A DNA stretch of 64,000 bases from Rhodovastum atsumiense (GTDB lineage: Bacteria > Pseudomonadota > Alphaproteobacteria > Acetobacterales > Acetobacteraceae): contig NZ_OW485602.1 of assembly GCF_937425535.1 (NCBI RefSeq), forward strand, positions 124,001-188,000, read 5' to 3'. Position numbers and translations under genes: made by a program. A model generated the notes under the pieces. That model worked only from the letters and a program-made list of their open reading frames with translations, made no database searches and had not been told where the DNA came from. Below, piece by piece: positions 45,029 through 53,590 of this stretch (its first letter is position 1; every line of letters begins with the position of its first letter).

Positions 45029-46138
45029 ATGGCATCCGAGGGCATCCCAGCGCCGTCTGCCGGAACTGGACGCGAGCGACTGGATGCCGGCGTGGTCCGC
45101 ATCACGGCGGCGCTTGCCGGCGACATCGTGACCCTGGCCGATGTCCGCAGCGAACGGCCGCGCCATCTCGCCGCGGCGCTCGCGCGCCATCCGGCGTCGA
45201 CCATCCCGGACCTGGCGCGGCGCCTGTTCGCGCTGTGCGGCACATCGCAGGCGATCGCCGCGCGACAGGCGCTCGGCATGGCGGGGGCGGAGGTCCCGGT
45301 TCCCGATCCTGCCCTCGTTCTGCGGCAACTCGCGGCCGAACGCATCACGGCGCATCTGCAGGCGACCTTCATGGGCTGGAATACGGCCGTTCCGGTGAAC
45401 CCGATGGAGGCCATCGCCATGTCCCGCGCGTTGGCGGCCGTGCGCGAAGCCGATATCCGGTGCGATGCACTGATCGAGGCGCTGACGGCGCTGGGGATCT
45501 CGGCCACGCCCCAGGCCGGATCCTGGGGGGCACGTCTGCTTGCATTGGCTGGTGAGGATGGAGCCGCACCGGTGCGGCCTGACCCGCTCACTGCCGCCGA
45601 TGACGCGCAGGTGCTGGCGGCCCTGGACGCGCAGGGTGAAGCCTTTGCGGCTGTTCCGTCCCTGCCGGGCCGGCGACCGGAAGTGGGGGCAGCGGCACGG
45701 GCGGCACGGCGCGGCCTTCTGGTCACGTCATCGGCGAGCCGGCTCGCTGCGCGCCTGGCCGAAATCGTTTCGTCATCACGATATCTTGCCGGAACCGAGG
45801 CATTCGATCCGGCCGAGTGGATCGTCGCGGGCCGGCTCGGGCCAGGTACGGGGTTCTGTGCGGTCGAGACGCCGCGCGGCCGGCTGCATCATCTGGTGCG
45901 GCTCGGCCCGGACGGAGCGGTGCTGCGGTATCTGATCGTGGCACCAACGGAATGGAACTTCGCCGGCGACGGACCGTTTTCCATCGCACTCCGTGGCCTG
46001 CGGGTCGGCGCGGCGGCCCGTCCCGCCATCGAGCGCCTCGCTGCGCTCTACGATCCTTGCGTCGCCTGTGCCATCGAGGTGCACCGTCTGCCGCAACACG
46101 ATGACCGGTTCCCGGTGCCGGACAATGAGGGCGGCTGA
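45029..46138 (+). CDS. HupK-like degenerate [NiFe]-hydrogenase large-subunit paralogue
   Basis: 369 aa. Layout of a hydrogenase large subunit shrunk to about two thirds: an L1-like region LARRLFALCGTSQAIAARQA (about residue 68) keeps one Cys of the usual RxCGxC...H, and a C-terminal ALYDPCVACAIEVHRL (about residue 342) keeps a complete DPCxxC motif. This is the pattern of HupK, thought to scaffold the cofactor of the large subunit during maturation. It sits between focA and fdhD. An enzyme role is unlikely because L1 is broken. Confidence 0.75.
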   Translation: MASEGIPAPSAGTGRERLDAGVVRITAALAGDIVTLADVRSERPRHLAAALARHPASTIPDLARRLFALCGTSQAIAARQALGMAGAEVPVPDPALVLRQLAAERITAHLQATFMGWNTAVPVNPMEAIAMSRALAAVREADIRCDALIEALTALGISATPQAGSWGARLLALAGEDGAAPVRPDPLTAADDAQVLAALDAQGEAFAAVPSLPGRRPEVGAAARAARRGLLVTSSASRLAARLAEIVSSSRYLAGTEAFDPAEWIVAGRLGPGTGFCAVETPRGRLHHLVRLGPDGAVLRYLIVAPTEWNFAGDGPFSIALRGLRVGAAARPAIERLAALYDPCVACAIEVHRLPQHDDRFPVPDNEGG

Positions 46139-46247
46139 TGTGGAGGGGCGACGATTGCAGTCCCAGTGTGGCCGGGACCATGCTTTTGGGAAGGCGCCTT
46201 TCCCCGGAGCGGGAAACCGCAGCGCATCATCAATCGGAACGGAATGC

Positions 46248-47108
46248 ATGACCATGTTCCCTGTGTGGCGTGAGATCAGTGCGCAGCGTATCGGCCAGGC
46301 TCCGGGCACGGCGATCGTTGCCGAGGAAACGCCGATCGGCCTTCTGTACAACGGCGTGCCGCATGCCGTGATGATGGCCACGCCGGCCGATCTCGAGGAT
46401 TTCGCCGTCGGCTTCTCGCTGACCGAGGATATCGTACGGGCCGCCTCCGAGATTCGCGGCATCGATGTCCGTGAAACGGCGGATGGGGTCGAACTGGATG
46501 TCCTGCTCGCCCCTGAGCGCTTCCACGCTTTTCTCTCCCGCCGGCGTACCCGCAGCCTGCGCGGCCATACGAGCTGCGGCCTGTGCGGCGTGGAGGAGAT
46601 CGCCGACGCCTGCAGCATGACGCCCCGGGCGCCGGCCGGCAGTAGCTTCACCCCGGCCGCCCTGCAACACGCGCTGGCCATGTTGTCCTCGCAGCAGGAG
46701 CTGAACCGGCGCACCCGGGCCACGCACGCCGCCGCCTGGGTGTCGGTGGAGGGGGAGATTCTGCTGGTCCGGGAAGATGTTGGCCGTCACAACGCGCTCG
46801 ATAAGCTGATCGGGGCGGCGCTGCGACAGGGCATCGACCTCGCCGCCGGATTCTGCCTGATCACCAGCCGCTGCTCCTATGAGATGGTGCAGAAGGCGCT
46901 GATGGCGGGAATGCCGGCGATCGTGGCCATTTCCGCGCCGACGGCGCTGGCTGTCCGTGCGGCCGAGGCCGCCGGGCTCACGCTTGTCGCGCTGGCCCGG
47001 GCCGACGGACAGAATGTCTATGCCGGGCCGCAGCGTATCCGTGACCTGTTGCCCGGCGATGCCGTGCCGGTCGGTGATGTGACGATCCCAGGGAAACCCC
47101 TGGGGTAA
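46248..47108 (+). CDS. fdhD: Formate dehydrogenase sulfurtransferase FdhD
   Basis: 286 aa from the ATG at 46248 (a second ATG two codons on). The catalytic cysteine pair is in GHTSCGLCGVEEI (about residue 108). EEGEILLVREDVGRHNALDK-like sequence (GEILLVREDVGRHNALDKLI) and TSRCSYEMVQKALMAGMPAI are family signatures. FdhD passes sulfur from IscS to the Mo cofactor of formate dehydrogenases. No fdsC is present in the fds operon, so it probably serves all formate dehydrogenases here. Confidence 0.96.
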   Translation: MTMFPVWREISAQRIGQAPGTAIVAEETPIGLLYNGVPHAVMMATPADLEDFAVGFSLTEDIVRAASEIRGIDVRETADGVELDVLLAPERFHAFLSRRRTRSLRGHTSCGLCGVEEIADACSMTPRAPAGSSFTPAALQHALAMLSSQQELNRRTRATHAAAWVSVEGEILLVREDVGRHNALDKLIGAALRQGIDLAAGFCLITSRCSYEMVQKALMAGMPAIVAISAPTALAVRAAEAAGLTLVALARADGQNVYAGPQRIRDLLPGDAVPVGDVTIPGKPLG

Positions 47109-47501
47109 TGTCTGCAGCGGTGGTGACGGCATCGGCGCACGGGATGTCGTCTTTGCGCTGAACGGCGTGCGCCGGGACCGACTCCTGTGAGTCGGCCCGA
47201 CATCTCCTTTTGTCGATGAGGATGCAGTTCTCGCCGGGAAGGCTCCGGCGTGGCGGGTCATCATGATGCCGACGTGGCTGGTGCCGTCAGTGATCGCTTC
47301 TTTCGTGCCCTGGATATGTAAGAAGAAGCATAGGCTTACCTAAAAGCGCTATATCCAGATAAATATTGCGAATAATGAGCTTCACTGTGGGGTGGCACGG
47401 GAACATGTGCCGCCATCTTATTGCGATATCGCTCCAATATGTCGGGGTATTCCCACGGACTGACTGAAATGTGATAGTGAGTTGCCAAGGAGGATTGATT
47501 T
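47109..47501. other. Intergenic region before the first hypC
   Basis: 393 bp without a convincing gene. The right half is AT-rich and contains a hairpin with arms GGCAC/GTGCC (47394-47398 and 47407-47411) and a 10-bp palindrome GCGATATCGC just after it, both possible operator sequences. A strong GGAGG precedes the hypC ATG at 47502. Confidence 0.4.
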
Positions 47502-47891
47502 ATGTGCATCGCCCTGCCCCGCAAGATCGTGGCCGTTCTCGATGCGGCCCGCCTGCTGGTTGCGGTGCGCGACGATGAAGATGGTCAGGAAGCCGTCTCC
47601 GCAGCCCTTCTGGTGACGCCCGAGCGTCCGGTCGAGCAACTCGTCGGGGCTTTCGCCCTGGTCCATGCCGGTTTTGCCCTTTCCCTGGTCGACGAGGCCG
47701 ACGCCCACTCGCGTCTGCAGATGTTCGCAGCGCTGCGGGGAGAGGGCGACAGCCTCGATCTCGATGACTTCTATGCCGCGACAAGCGGGCCTGCCGCACC
47801 ACCTCCGCCAGCTCTGGTAAACGCCACGACCGCAGATCCGGACAACCGCATCAAGCACCCCCCGGAGGCGACCCCGAACTCCGCTGGATAA
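47502..47891 (+). CDS. hypC: HypC-family chaperone with extended C-terminus
   Basis: 129 aa. The start MCIALPRKIVAVLDA carries the essential N-terminal Cys2 of HypC, and QLVGAFALVHAGFALSLVDE matches the conserved VHxGFA motif. The C-terminal extra 40 residues are Pro/Ala-rich (GPAAPPPPALVNATT). HypC carries the iron-cyanide/CO group to the hydrogenase large subunit. A second hypC is at 52141; this copy is followed by a LysR gene. Confidence 0.9.
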   Translation: MCIALPRKIVAVLDAARLLVAVRDDEDGQEAVSAALLVTPERPVEQLVGAFALVHAGFALSLVDEADAHSRLQMFAALRGEGDSLDLDDFYAATSGPAAPPPPALVNATTADPDNRIKHPPEATPNSAG

Positions 47892-47911
47892 TCATCTATT
47901 CCAATCCGGAC

Positions 47912-48811
47912 ATGTACGAAAAATTCCAATTCCTGCTGGCGCTCGAGCGCGAAAGACATTTTGGCCGGGCAGCTCAGCTTTGTGGCGTGTCCCAGCCCAA
48001 TCTCTCGGCCGCGATCAAGCAACTCGAGATACAACTCGGTCTGACCCTGGTCGATCGCGGTGCACGCTTCATGGGCTTCACGCCGGAAGGCGAACGCCTG
48101 CTGGAATGGGCCCGGCGCATCGTCGGCGAATTCCGGGCGATGGAAGCCGAAGTCGAGACGATGAAGCAAGGCCAGGTCGGCCATCTGCGGATCGCCGCGA
48201 TTCCGACATCGCTGCCGGTGATATCACGGCTGACCGCCGCGTACTGGCAGCGTCATCCCAACGTACGCGTGTCGGTGTCCGCCCATACCTCGGCCGAAAT
48301 CCTGTCGCGGCTGGATAATCTCGAGGCCGATGCCGGTATCACCTATCTCGACAACGAGCCGCTTGGCCGCAACGGGGAAGTGCCGCTCTATCGCGAGCGC
48401 TATTGCCTGGTGGCCTCGCGCAACATGATCTTCGCGGATCGTCCGACCGTGACCTGGGAAGAAGTGGCGACGCTGGATTTGTGCCTGCCCTCGGCGGACA
48501 CGCAGAACCGGCGCATCCTCGACCGCATTTTCCACGAGGTCGGGGTCACGGTCGAGCCATTGCTGGAATCCAATGCGGCGGTGGTGCTGGTCTCGCATCT
48601 GCGAACCGGCCGGATGTCGACCATCATGCCGCGGATCATGGTCGACGAGTTGGTATTGCCGGGTGACTTCGTCACGATCCCGATCGTGGCTCCCGAGGCA
48701 AACACGCTGGTCGGCCTGATACATCCCAGGCGCGACCCGATGCCCCCCCTCACGGCGGCGCTCATCACCGAGGCCCGTCTTCTTGCCCCGATGCTCGCCT
48801 CTCTTGCCTGA
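47912..48811 (+). CDS. LysR-type transcription regulator in the formate/hydrogen island
   Basis: 299 aa. The N-terminal winged helix-turn-helix contains ERHFGRAAQLCGVSQPNLSA and AIKQLEIQLGLTLVDRG. The effector domain includes ADAGITYLDNEPLGR, nearly identical to the equivalent region of the LysR protein at 59884. It starts 20 bp after hypC, as if co-transcribed. The likely role is control of the hydrogenase or formate genes; its effector is unknown. Confidence 0.9.
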   Translation: MYEKFQFLLALERERHFGRAAQLCGVSQPNLSAAIKQLEIQLGLTLVDRGARFMGFTPEGERLLEWARRIVGEFRAMEAEVETMKQGQVGHLRIAAIPTSLPVISRLTAAYWQRHPNVRVSVSAHTSAEILSRLDNLEADAGITYLDNEPLGRNGEVPLYRERYCLVASRNMIFADRPTVTWEEVATLDLCLPSADTQNRRILDRIFHEVGVTVEPLLESNAAVVLVSHLRTGRMSTIMPRIMVDELVLPGDFVTIPIVAPEANTLVGLIHPRRDPMPPLTAALITEARLLAPMLASLA

Positions 48812-49129
48812 CGCCAGGTTGCCCTTGCTTCCGCCACGGACCTGCACTCTGCCATCGGCTGACCTGGTTGCTCCCGGCCTGGGGCATCCGGGGCGATCGG
48901 CATGATGGCACGGAATGCCGCGTGCTTGATCCAGGTCAAACATGACCTGTCCGCACCAGCATAGGAACAGCCCAGGTTTCATCCGGGCGTCCCCGGGCCG
49001 GTCGCGAAGCCATTGTCCTGCCTATTGTTTCCAACAATCATTCCCCATGCCTTGTGTTTGCGGTTTATGCTGCCCGGACCCATCCGCATCGACCCGCAGG
49101 CCAGGAGCCAATTGAAGGACAAGTCAAAA
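48812..49129. other. Intergenic region between the LysR gene and mobB
   Basis: 318 bp. No convincing gene; the frame open from 49013 continues into mobB but lacks a ribosome-binding site at its upstream starts. A promoter for mobB-moeA is expected here. Confidence 0.45.
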
Positions 49130-49660
49130 ATGCAAGTGATCGGACTCGCCGGATGGAGTGGGGCAGGCAAGACCACGCTGCTGCGCAACCTGCTGCCGGT
49201 CCTGACGGCGGCGGGACTGCGGGTTTCCACCATCAAGCGTGCGCATCACAACTTCGATGTGGATCAGCCTGGAAAGGATTCCTGGGTGCACCGCGAAGCC
49301 GGTGCCACCGAGGTCATGGTCGTCTCCCCGGTCCGCTTCGCCCTGATGCACGAACTGCGCGGTGCCCCCGAGCCACGCCTGCCGGAGTTGCTGGTGCGCA
49401 TGGCGGAAGTGGATCTTGTGCTGGTCGAGGGCTTCAAGTGGGAGGCGCATCCGAAGATCGAGGTGTTTCGGGCTGCCAATGGCAAGCCGCCCTTGCATCC
49501 GGATGATCCCAGGATCGTCGCCATTGCTTCCGACATGCCGTTTCCTGCTGCATCCGTGCCGGTGATCGGGCTTGATGATATCGTGTCCATCGCCAGTGCC
49601 GTGCGTGCGCATGCGGTGGCGGCGGAGTCCATTGCCTGGGGTAGCGAACCAGCGCGCTGA
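49130..49660 (+). CDS. mobB: Molybdopterin-guanine dinucleotide adapter protein MobB
   Basis: 176 aa from the ATG at 49130. Begins MQVIGLAGWSGAGKTTLLRN, with the P-loop GWSGAGKTT, followed by RVSTIKRAHHNFDVDQPGKD and VLVEGFKWEAHPKIEV, all typical of MobB. It is a GTP-binding helper of the MGD attachment step needed by bis-MGD formate dehydrogenases. It precedes moeA by 28 bp. Confidence 0.95.
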   Translation: MQVIGLAGWSGAGKTTLLRNLLPVLTAAGLRVSTIKRAHHNFDVDQPGKDSWVHREAGATEVMVVSPVRFALMHELRGAPEPRLPELLVRMAEVDLVLVEGFKWEAHPKIEVFRAANGKPPLHPDDPRIVAIASDMPFPAASVPVIGLDDIVSIASAVRAHAVAAESIAWGSEPAR

Positions 49661-49688
49661 ATGATCCTTCCATCTGAATGATCCTGTC

Positions 49689-50939
49689 ATGACCCAGCTT
49701 TCCGAGAACTGCTTCGCCGATGCCGGCAGCCAATTGACGGTCGAGGAAGCGCAACGCCTGATCACGGGCAATGTCGCTCCGGTCGAGGGTGTCGAAAGGG
49801 TCGTGCTGGCCGATGCCTGCCGGCGCGTGCTGGCCGAGGACGTGCTGTCTCCATGCGACCTGCCGCCGTTCGATAATTCGGCGGTGGATGGCTATGCGGT
49901 GCGGATTGCCGATCTCGACAATGCCGGGCGCCTGCCGATCGAGGGAACATTGGCTGCCGGCGCCGCCGCGGTCGGGCCCCTGCAGCCCGGCACGGCATGC
50001 CGTGTTCTGACCGGGGCGGCCATTCCCTCCGGCGCCGACACGGTGTTCATGCAGGAAGATGTGCATGTCAACGAGGACCGCACCGTCACCCTGCCTGCCG
50101 GCCTGCGGCGCGGCGCGAATTTGCGTCGCGCCGGCGAGGACGTGGCCTGCGGCGCACTGGCGTTGCCGCGTGGCCGGCGCCTGCGGGCGCAGGACCTCGC
50201 GCTGGCCGCGGCGCTCGGCTTGCGTGACCTGCCGGTGCGCCGACGGGTACGGGTAGCGCTGTTCTCAACGGGCAACGAGATCGTCGAGCCGGGCTCGCCG
50301 CTCGGGCCGGCGCAGCGCTATGATTCGAACCGCACCCTGCTGGCCTCTTTGGTGAAAGCGGCCGGGGCGACGGTGACGGATCTCGGCATCCTGCCGGACC
50401 AGGCCGTGGCAACGCGCCGTGCCATCATGGACGCGGTCGCCGGGCATGACGTGATCCTGACCTCCGGAGGGGTTTCGGCCGGCGACGAGGATCACGTCCG
50501 TGCCGTGCTGAAGGAATCCGGGCAACTGGTGTTCTGGCGTCTGGCAATCAAGCCGGGCCGGCCGGTGGCGATGGCGCTTGTGGGGGGCGTGCCGGCGGTC
50601 GGCCTGCCGGGCAATGCCGTCGCGGCTTTCGTCACGTTTCTTCATGTCGTCCGCCCGCTCCTGGCGGCGCTGGCCGGCATGGCCGTGCCAGCGGTGCCCA
50701 CGGTCCCGGTGGTGGCGGGATTTTCCTACCGGAAGAAAGCCGGACGGCGGGAATTCATGGGGGTGCGGCTTGAAACCGGACCGGATGCCGTGCCCGTCGC
50801 CTACAAGCATTCGCGTGACGGATCCGCGGCCCTCACGTCGTTGACCGAGACCGATGGGCTCGTTGCCCTGCCCGAGTCTGCCACGGCCGTGGCCCCCGGT
50901 GATTCCTTGCGCTTCATCCCTTACGAGTTGCTGCTCTGA
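49689..50939 (+). CDS. moeA: Molybdopterin molybdenumtransferase MoeA
   Basis: 416 aa. Domain order fits MoeA: the N-terminal part with LPPFDNSAVDGYAVRIADLD, then RRRVRVALFSTGNEIVEPGS, the catalytic domain VILTSGGVSAGDEDHVRAVL with GLPGNAVAAFVTFLHVVRPL, and the C-terminal domain. It inserts molybdate into adenylated molybdopterin. Its neighbours are mobB and, further on, the hyp operon. Confidence 0.96.
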   Translation: MTQLSENCFADAGSQLTVEEAQRLITGNVAPVEGVERVVLADACRRVLAEDVLSPCDLPPFDNSAVDGYAVRIADLDNAGRLPIEGTLAAGAAAVGPLQPGTACRVLTGAAIPSGADTVFMQEDVHVNEDRTVTLPAGLRRGANLRRAGEDVACGALALPRGRRLRAQDLALAAALGLRDLPVRRRVRVALFSTGNEIVEPGSPLGPAQRYDSNRTLLASLVKAAGATVTDLGILPDQAVATRRAIMDAVAGHDVILTSGGVSAGDEDHVRAVLKESGQLVFWRLAIKPGRPVAMALVGGVPAVGLPGNAVAAFVTFLHVVRPLLAALAGMAVPAVPTVPVVAGFSYRKKAGRREFMGVRLETGPDAVPVAYKHSRDGSAALTSLTETDGLVALPESATAVAPGDSLRFIPYELLL

Positions 50940-51316
50940 GTGTCCTTCCAACCTCGCCCCGCGATGCCACGACGCACAGAGGAAGCGCGGCAGGCGTGAT
51001 CCGGAATGCGCAATATTGGCATGCCAGCTTATTTAGAGAGTGCTAATTTGCTTCCCTTGCCGGGCCACACCGGATCCGGATTGGAGGCTGGTTGACCGCA
51101 GTGGTAAATCATTGCGGTTGTTCATGCAGGGGGCAGTTGGGGCACAATGAAACGAGTTACGAATTGCTCCTTGATCCTGCTGATTGGCCGGGGTCGAAAT
51201 AGCCTCGACCTGCCTGATTGGAGGGGGCCTGTCCGGGTCGGTCAGGCATCCGGCCGGCACATCATGGCTCAACCGTGTGTCAATAGCCTGCAAATCGTCA
51301 AAATGGAGACTGCCTG
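50940..51316. other. Intergenic region before hypB
   Basis: 377 bp without a gene I can support. An AT-rich patch (51020-51050) with TTGGCA and TGCTAAT-like elements could be a promoter, but the spacing is not convincing. Small open frames on both strands show no family features. Confidence 0.4.
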
Positions 51317-52132
51317 ATGTGCACGACATGCGGATGCAGTGGTGCCGGAGTGTCGGCTGTGACGGCCCATGCACATGATGGCCATCACCACGACCACGAT
51401 CATGGCCACCACCACCACCATCATCACGATGGATCACCGGATGCGCATGCGCACGGTGACGACGGTGTCGTTTCACGCACGATCTCGCTGGAGCGCGACA
51501 TCCTCGCCGAGAATGATCGCTTTGCCGGGCAGAACCGTGCGCGCTTCGCCAGGGCCGGGGTGCTGGCGCTGAATTTCGTCTCCAGCCCCGGTTCGGGCAA
51601 GACGACGCTGCTCGTGAGCACCATCAAGGCCCTCGGCGGCCGTGTGCCGGCCGCGGTGATCGAGGGCGACCAGCAGACCAGCAACGACGCCGAGCGCATC
51701 CGTGCCGCCGGAGCCCCTGCGGTGCAGATCAATACCGGCAAGGGCTGCCATCTGGATGCGCACATGGTCGGCCATGCCTGCGATCATCTCGACCTTGTCC
51801 GCGGCGGCGTGCTGTTCATCGAGAATGTCGGCAACCTCGTCTGCCCCGCGGCCTTCGATCTCGGCGAAGCGACCAAGGTGGCGGTCATCTCCGTCACCGA
51901 GGGGGACGACAAGCCGATCAAGTATCCCGACATGTTCGCCGCTGCCGGGCTCGTGCTGGTCAACAAGGTCGACCTCGCACCCTATGTGGACGCCGACATC
52001 GCCGCGCTCACGGCCAATGCACGGCGGGTGAACCCTTCTGTCGAGGTGCTGGCACTTTCGGCGCGCACCGGCGAAGGCATGGACGCCTGGCTCGCCTGGC
52101 TCGAGGCGCGGCGTCTCGCGGCGATGGGCTGA
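51317..52132 (+). CDS. hypB: Nickel-binding GTPase HypB with long His-rich N-terminus
   Basis: 271 aa. The N-terminus MCTTCGCSG contains the high-affinity nickel site CxxCGC. Residues 18-46 carry 16 histidines, a nickel-storage stretch. The GTPase domain has [20 protein letters not shown] (P-loop), [19 protein letters not shown] and [12 protein letters not shown] (NKxD). The intersubunit nickel site [11 protein letters not shown] is present. HypB loads nickel into hydrogenase with HypA. First gene of hypBCDE. Confidence 0.97.
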   Translation: MCTTCGCSGAGVSAVTAHAHDGHHHDHDHGHHHHHHHDGSPDAHAHGDDGVVSRTISLERDILAENDRFAGQNRARFARAGVLALNFVSSPGSGKTTLLVSTIKALGGRVPAAVIEGDQQTSNDAERIRAAGAPAVQINTGKGCHLDAHMVGHACDHLDLVRGGVLFIENVGNLVCPAAFDLGEATKVAVISVTEGDDKPIKYPDMFAAAGLVLVNKVDLAPYVDADIAALTANARRVNPSVEVLALSARTGEGMDAWLAWLEARRLAAMG

Positions 52133-52140
52133 GGCACGCC

Positions 52141-52419
52141 ATGTGCCTGGGCGTCCCCGCGCAGATCGTCGCCATCACCGATTCCGATCGGATGCTCGCA
52201 CTCGCCGAGGTGGCGGGCGTCCGGCGTGAAGTCAACGTGCTCTGCGTCGCCGAGCCCGAGGAGGATCTCGCGGCCCTGCTTGGCGTCTGGGTCCTCGTGC
52301 ATGTCGGCTTCGCGGTCTCCCGCCTCGACGAAGCCGAAGCACAGGCCACGCTCGAGCTGCTCGCCGCGACGGGCCTTGCCGAGGAGGGATTCTCCGCCGG
52401 CGCCGCCCCGGCACCGTGA
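52141..52419 (+). CDS. hypC: Hydrogenase maturation chaperone HypC
   Basis: 92 aa. MCLGVPAQIVAITDSD has the conserved N-terminal MCLGxP with catalytic Cys2, and GVWVLVHVGFAVSRLDEAEA the second motif. It lies in the canonical hypB-C-D-E order, 8 bp after hypB. This copy is of normal length, unlike the one at 47502. Confidence 0.95.
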   Translation: MCLGVPAQIVAITDSDRMLALAEVAGVRREVNVLCVAEPEEDLAALLGVWVLVHVGFAVSRLDEAEAQATLELLAATGLAEEGFSAGAAPAP

Positions 52420-52438
52420 GGACCATGAAGGCTTCCGC

Positions 52439-53590
52439 ATGAAATTCGCCGACGAATTCCGCGACCCCGCGCAGGCGCGGGCGCAGCTCGCGCGTATCGC
52501 CCGCCTTGCCGACGCGATCGGCGCGACCCGTGCCAGGCCGGTCACCATCATGGAGATCTGCGGCGGGCACACGCACACGATCTTTCGCCATGGGCTCGAC
52601 CGCCTGGTGCACGATGGCATCGAGTTCGTGCACGGCCCGGGATGCCCGGTCTGCGTGCTGCCACAAGCGCGCGTCGACGAATGCATCGAGATCGCCCGCC
52701 GCCCCGGCGTGGTGCTGACGACCTTCGGCGATGCCGTGCGGGTGCCGGGCACGCAGGGCTCTCTGCTGGCGGCCAAGGCACAGGGGGCGGACGTGCGGAT
52801 CGTCTACTCTCCGCTCGATGCGTTGGCGCTCGCGCGGCGCATGCCAGATCGCGAGGTGGTGTTCTTCGCGCTTGGCTTCGAGACCACCATGCCCGCGACG
52901 GCTGCCACGGTGCTGCAGGCGGCGCGCGAGGACATCGGCAATTTCTCGCTGTTCTGCAACCACATCACCGTGCCCCCCCCGTTGCGCGCACTGCTCGAGG
53001 ATCCGCAGATGCGCATCGACGGCTTCATCGGCCCGGGCCATGTCAGCATGGTGATCGGCCTGCAGCCCTACCAGTTCATCGCCGAGGAATTCCGCCGCCC
53101 GGTCGTGGTCTCGGGGTTCGAGCCGGTCGATCTGCTGCAATCGGTGGCGATGGTGCTTGAGCAACTCGCCCAGGGGCGTGCCGAGGTGGAGAACCAGTAC
53201 GCCCGCGTGGTGCGGGCTGACGGCAACCCGCGGGCGCTCGCGGCCATCGACGCGGTGTTCGAGCCACGGGAGAGCTTCGAGTGGCGTGGGCTCGGCGAGA
53301 TCGACCGGTCCGGCATGCGCATGCGCGAGCGCTGGGCCGGCTTCGATGCCGAACGCAAATTCGGCATCGGCTATGGCGGCACGCGCGCTCGCCCTGCCAC
53401 GGAACTGGCCGGGTGCCGGTGCGGCGACGTGGTGAAGGGGGCGATGAAGCCGCCTGCTTGTCCCCTGTTCGGCACGGCCTGCCGGCCGGAGACGCCGGTC
53501 GGCGCGCTGATGGTTTCCTCGGAGGGATCCTGTGCGGCTTACTGGCAATATGCCGGCCGACGTGGTGCGGCGGCGGAGGTGACGGCATGA
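52439..53590 (+). CDS. hypD: Hydrogenase Fe-ligand assembly protein HypD
   Basis: 383 aa from the ATG at 52439. MEICGGHTHTIFRHGLDRL and HGPGCPVCVLPQARVDEC hold the conserved iron-binding Cys. The C-terminal [4Fe-4S] region includes ELAGCRCGDVVKGAMKPPAC, PLFGTACRPETPVGA and MVSSEGSCAAYWQY. HypD and HypC assemble the Fe(CN)2CO unit. The stop overlaps hypE (ATGA). Confidence 0.97.
   Translation: MKFADEFRDPAQARAQLARIARLADAIGATRARPVTIMEICGGHTHTIFRHGLDRLVHDGIEFVHGPGCPVCVLPQARVDECIEIARRPGVVLTTFGDAVRVPGTQGSLLAAKAQGADVRIVYSPLDALALARRMPDREVVFFALGFETTMPATAATVLQAAREDIGNFSLFCNHITVPPPLRALLEDPQMRIDGFIGPGHVSMVIGLQPYQFIAEEFRRPVVVSGFEPVDLLQSVAMVLEQLAQGRAEVENQYARVVRADGNPRALAAIDAVFEPRESFEWRGLGEIDRSGMRMRERWAGFDAERKFGIGYGGTRARPATELAGCRCGDVVKGAMKPPACPLFGTACRPETPVGALMVSSEGSCAAYWQYAGRRGAAAEVTA

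Noticed and set aside
47393-47411. TGGCAC before hypC as a sigma54 -24 box
   Set aside because: No GC lies at the required distance. The bases are better explained as part of a GGCAC/GTGCC hairpin.
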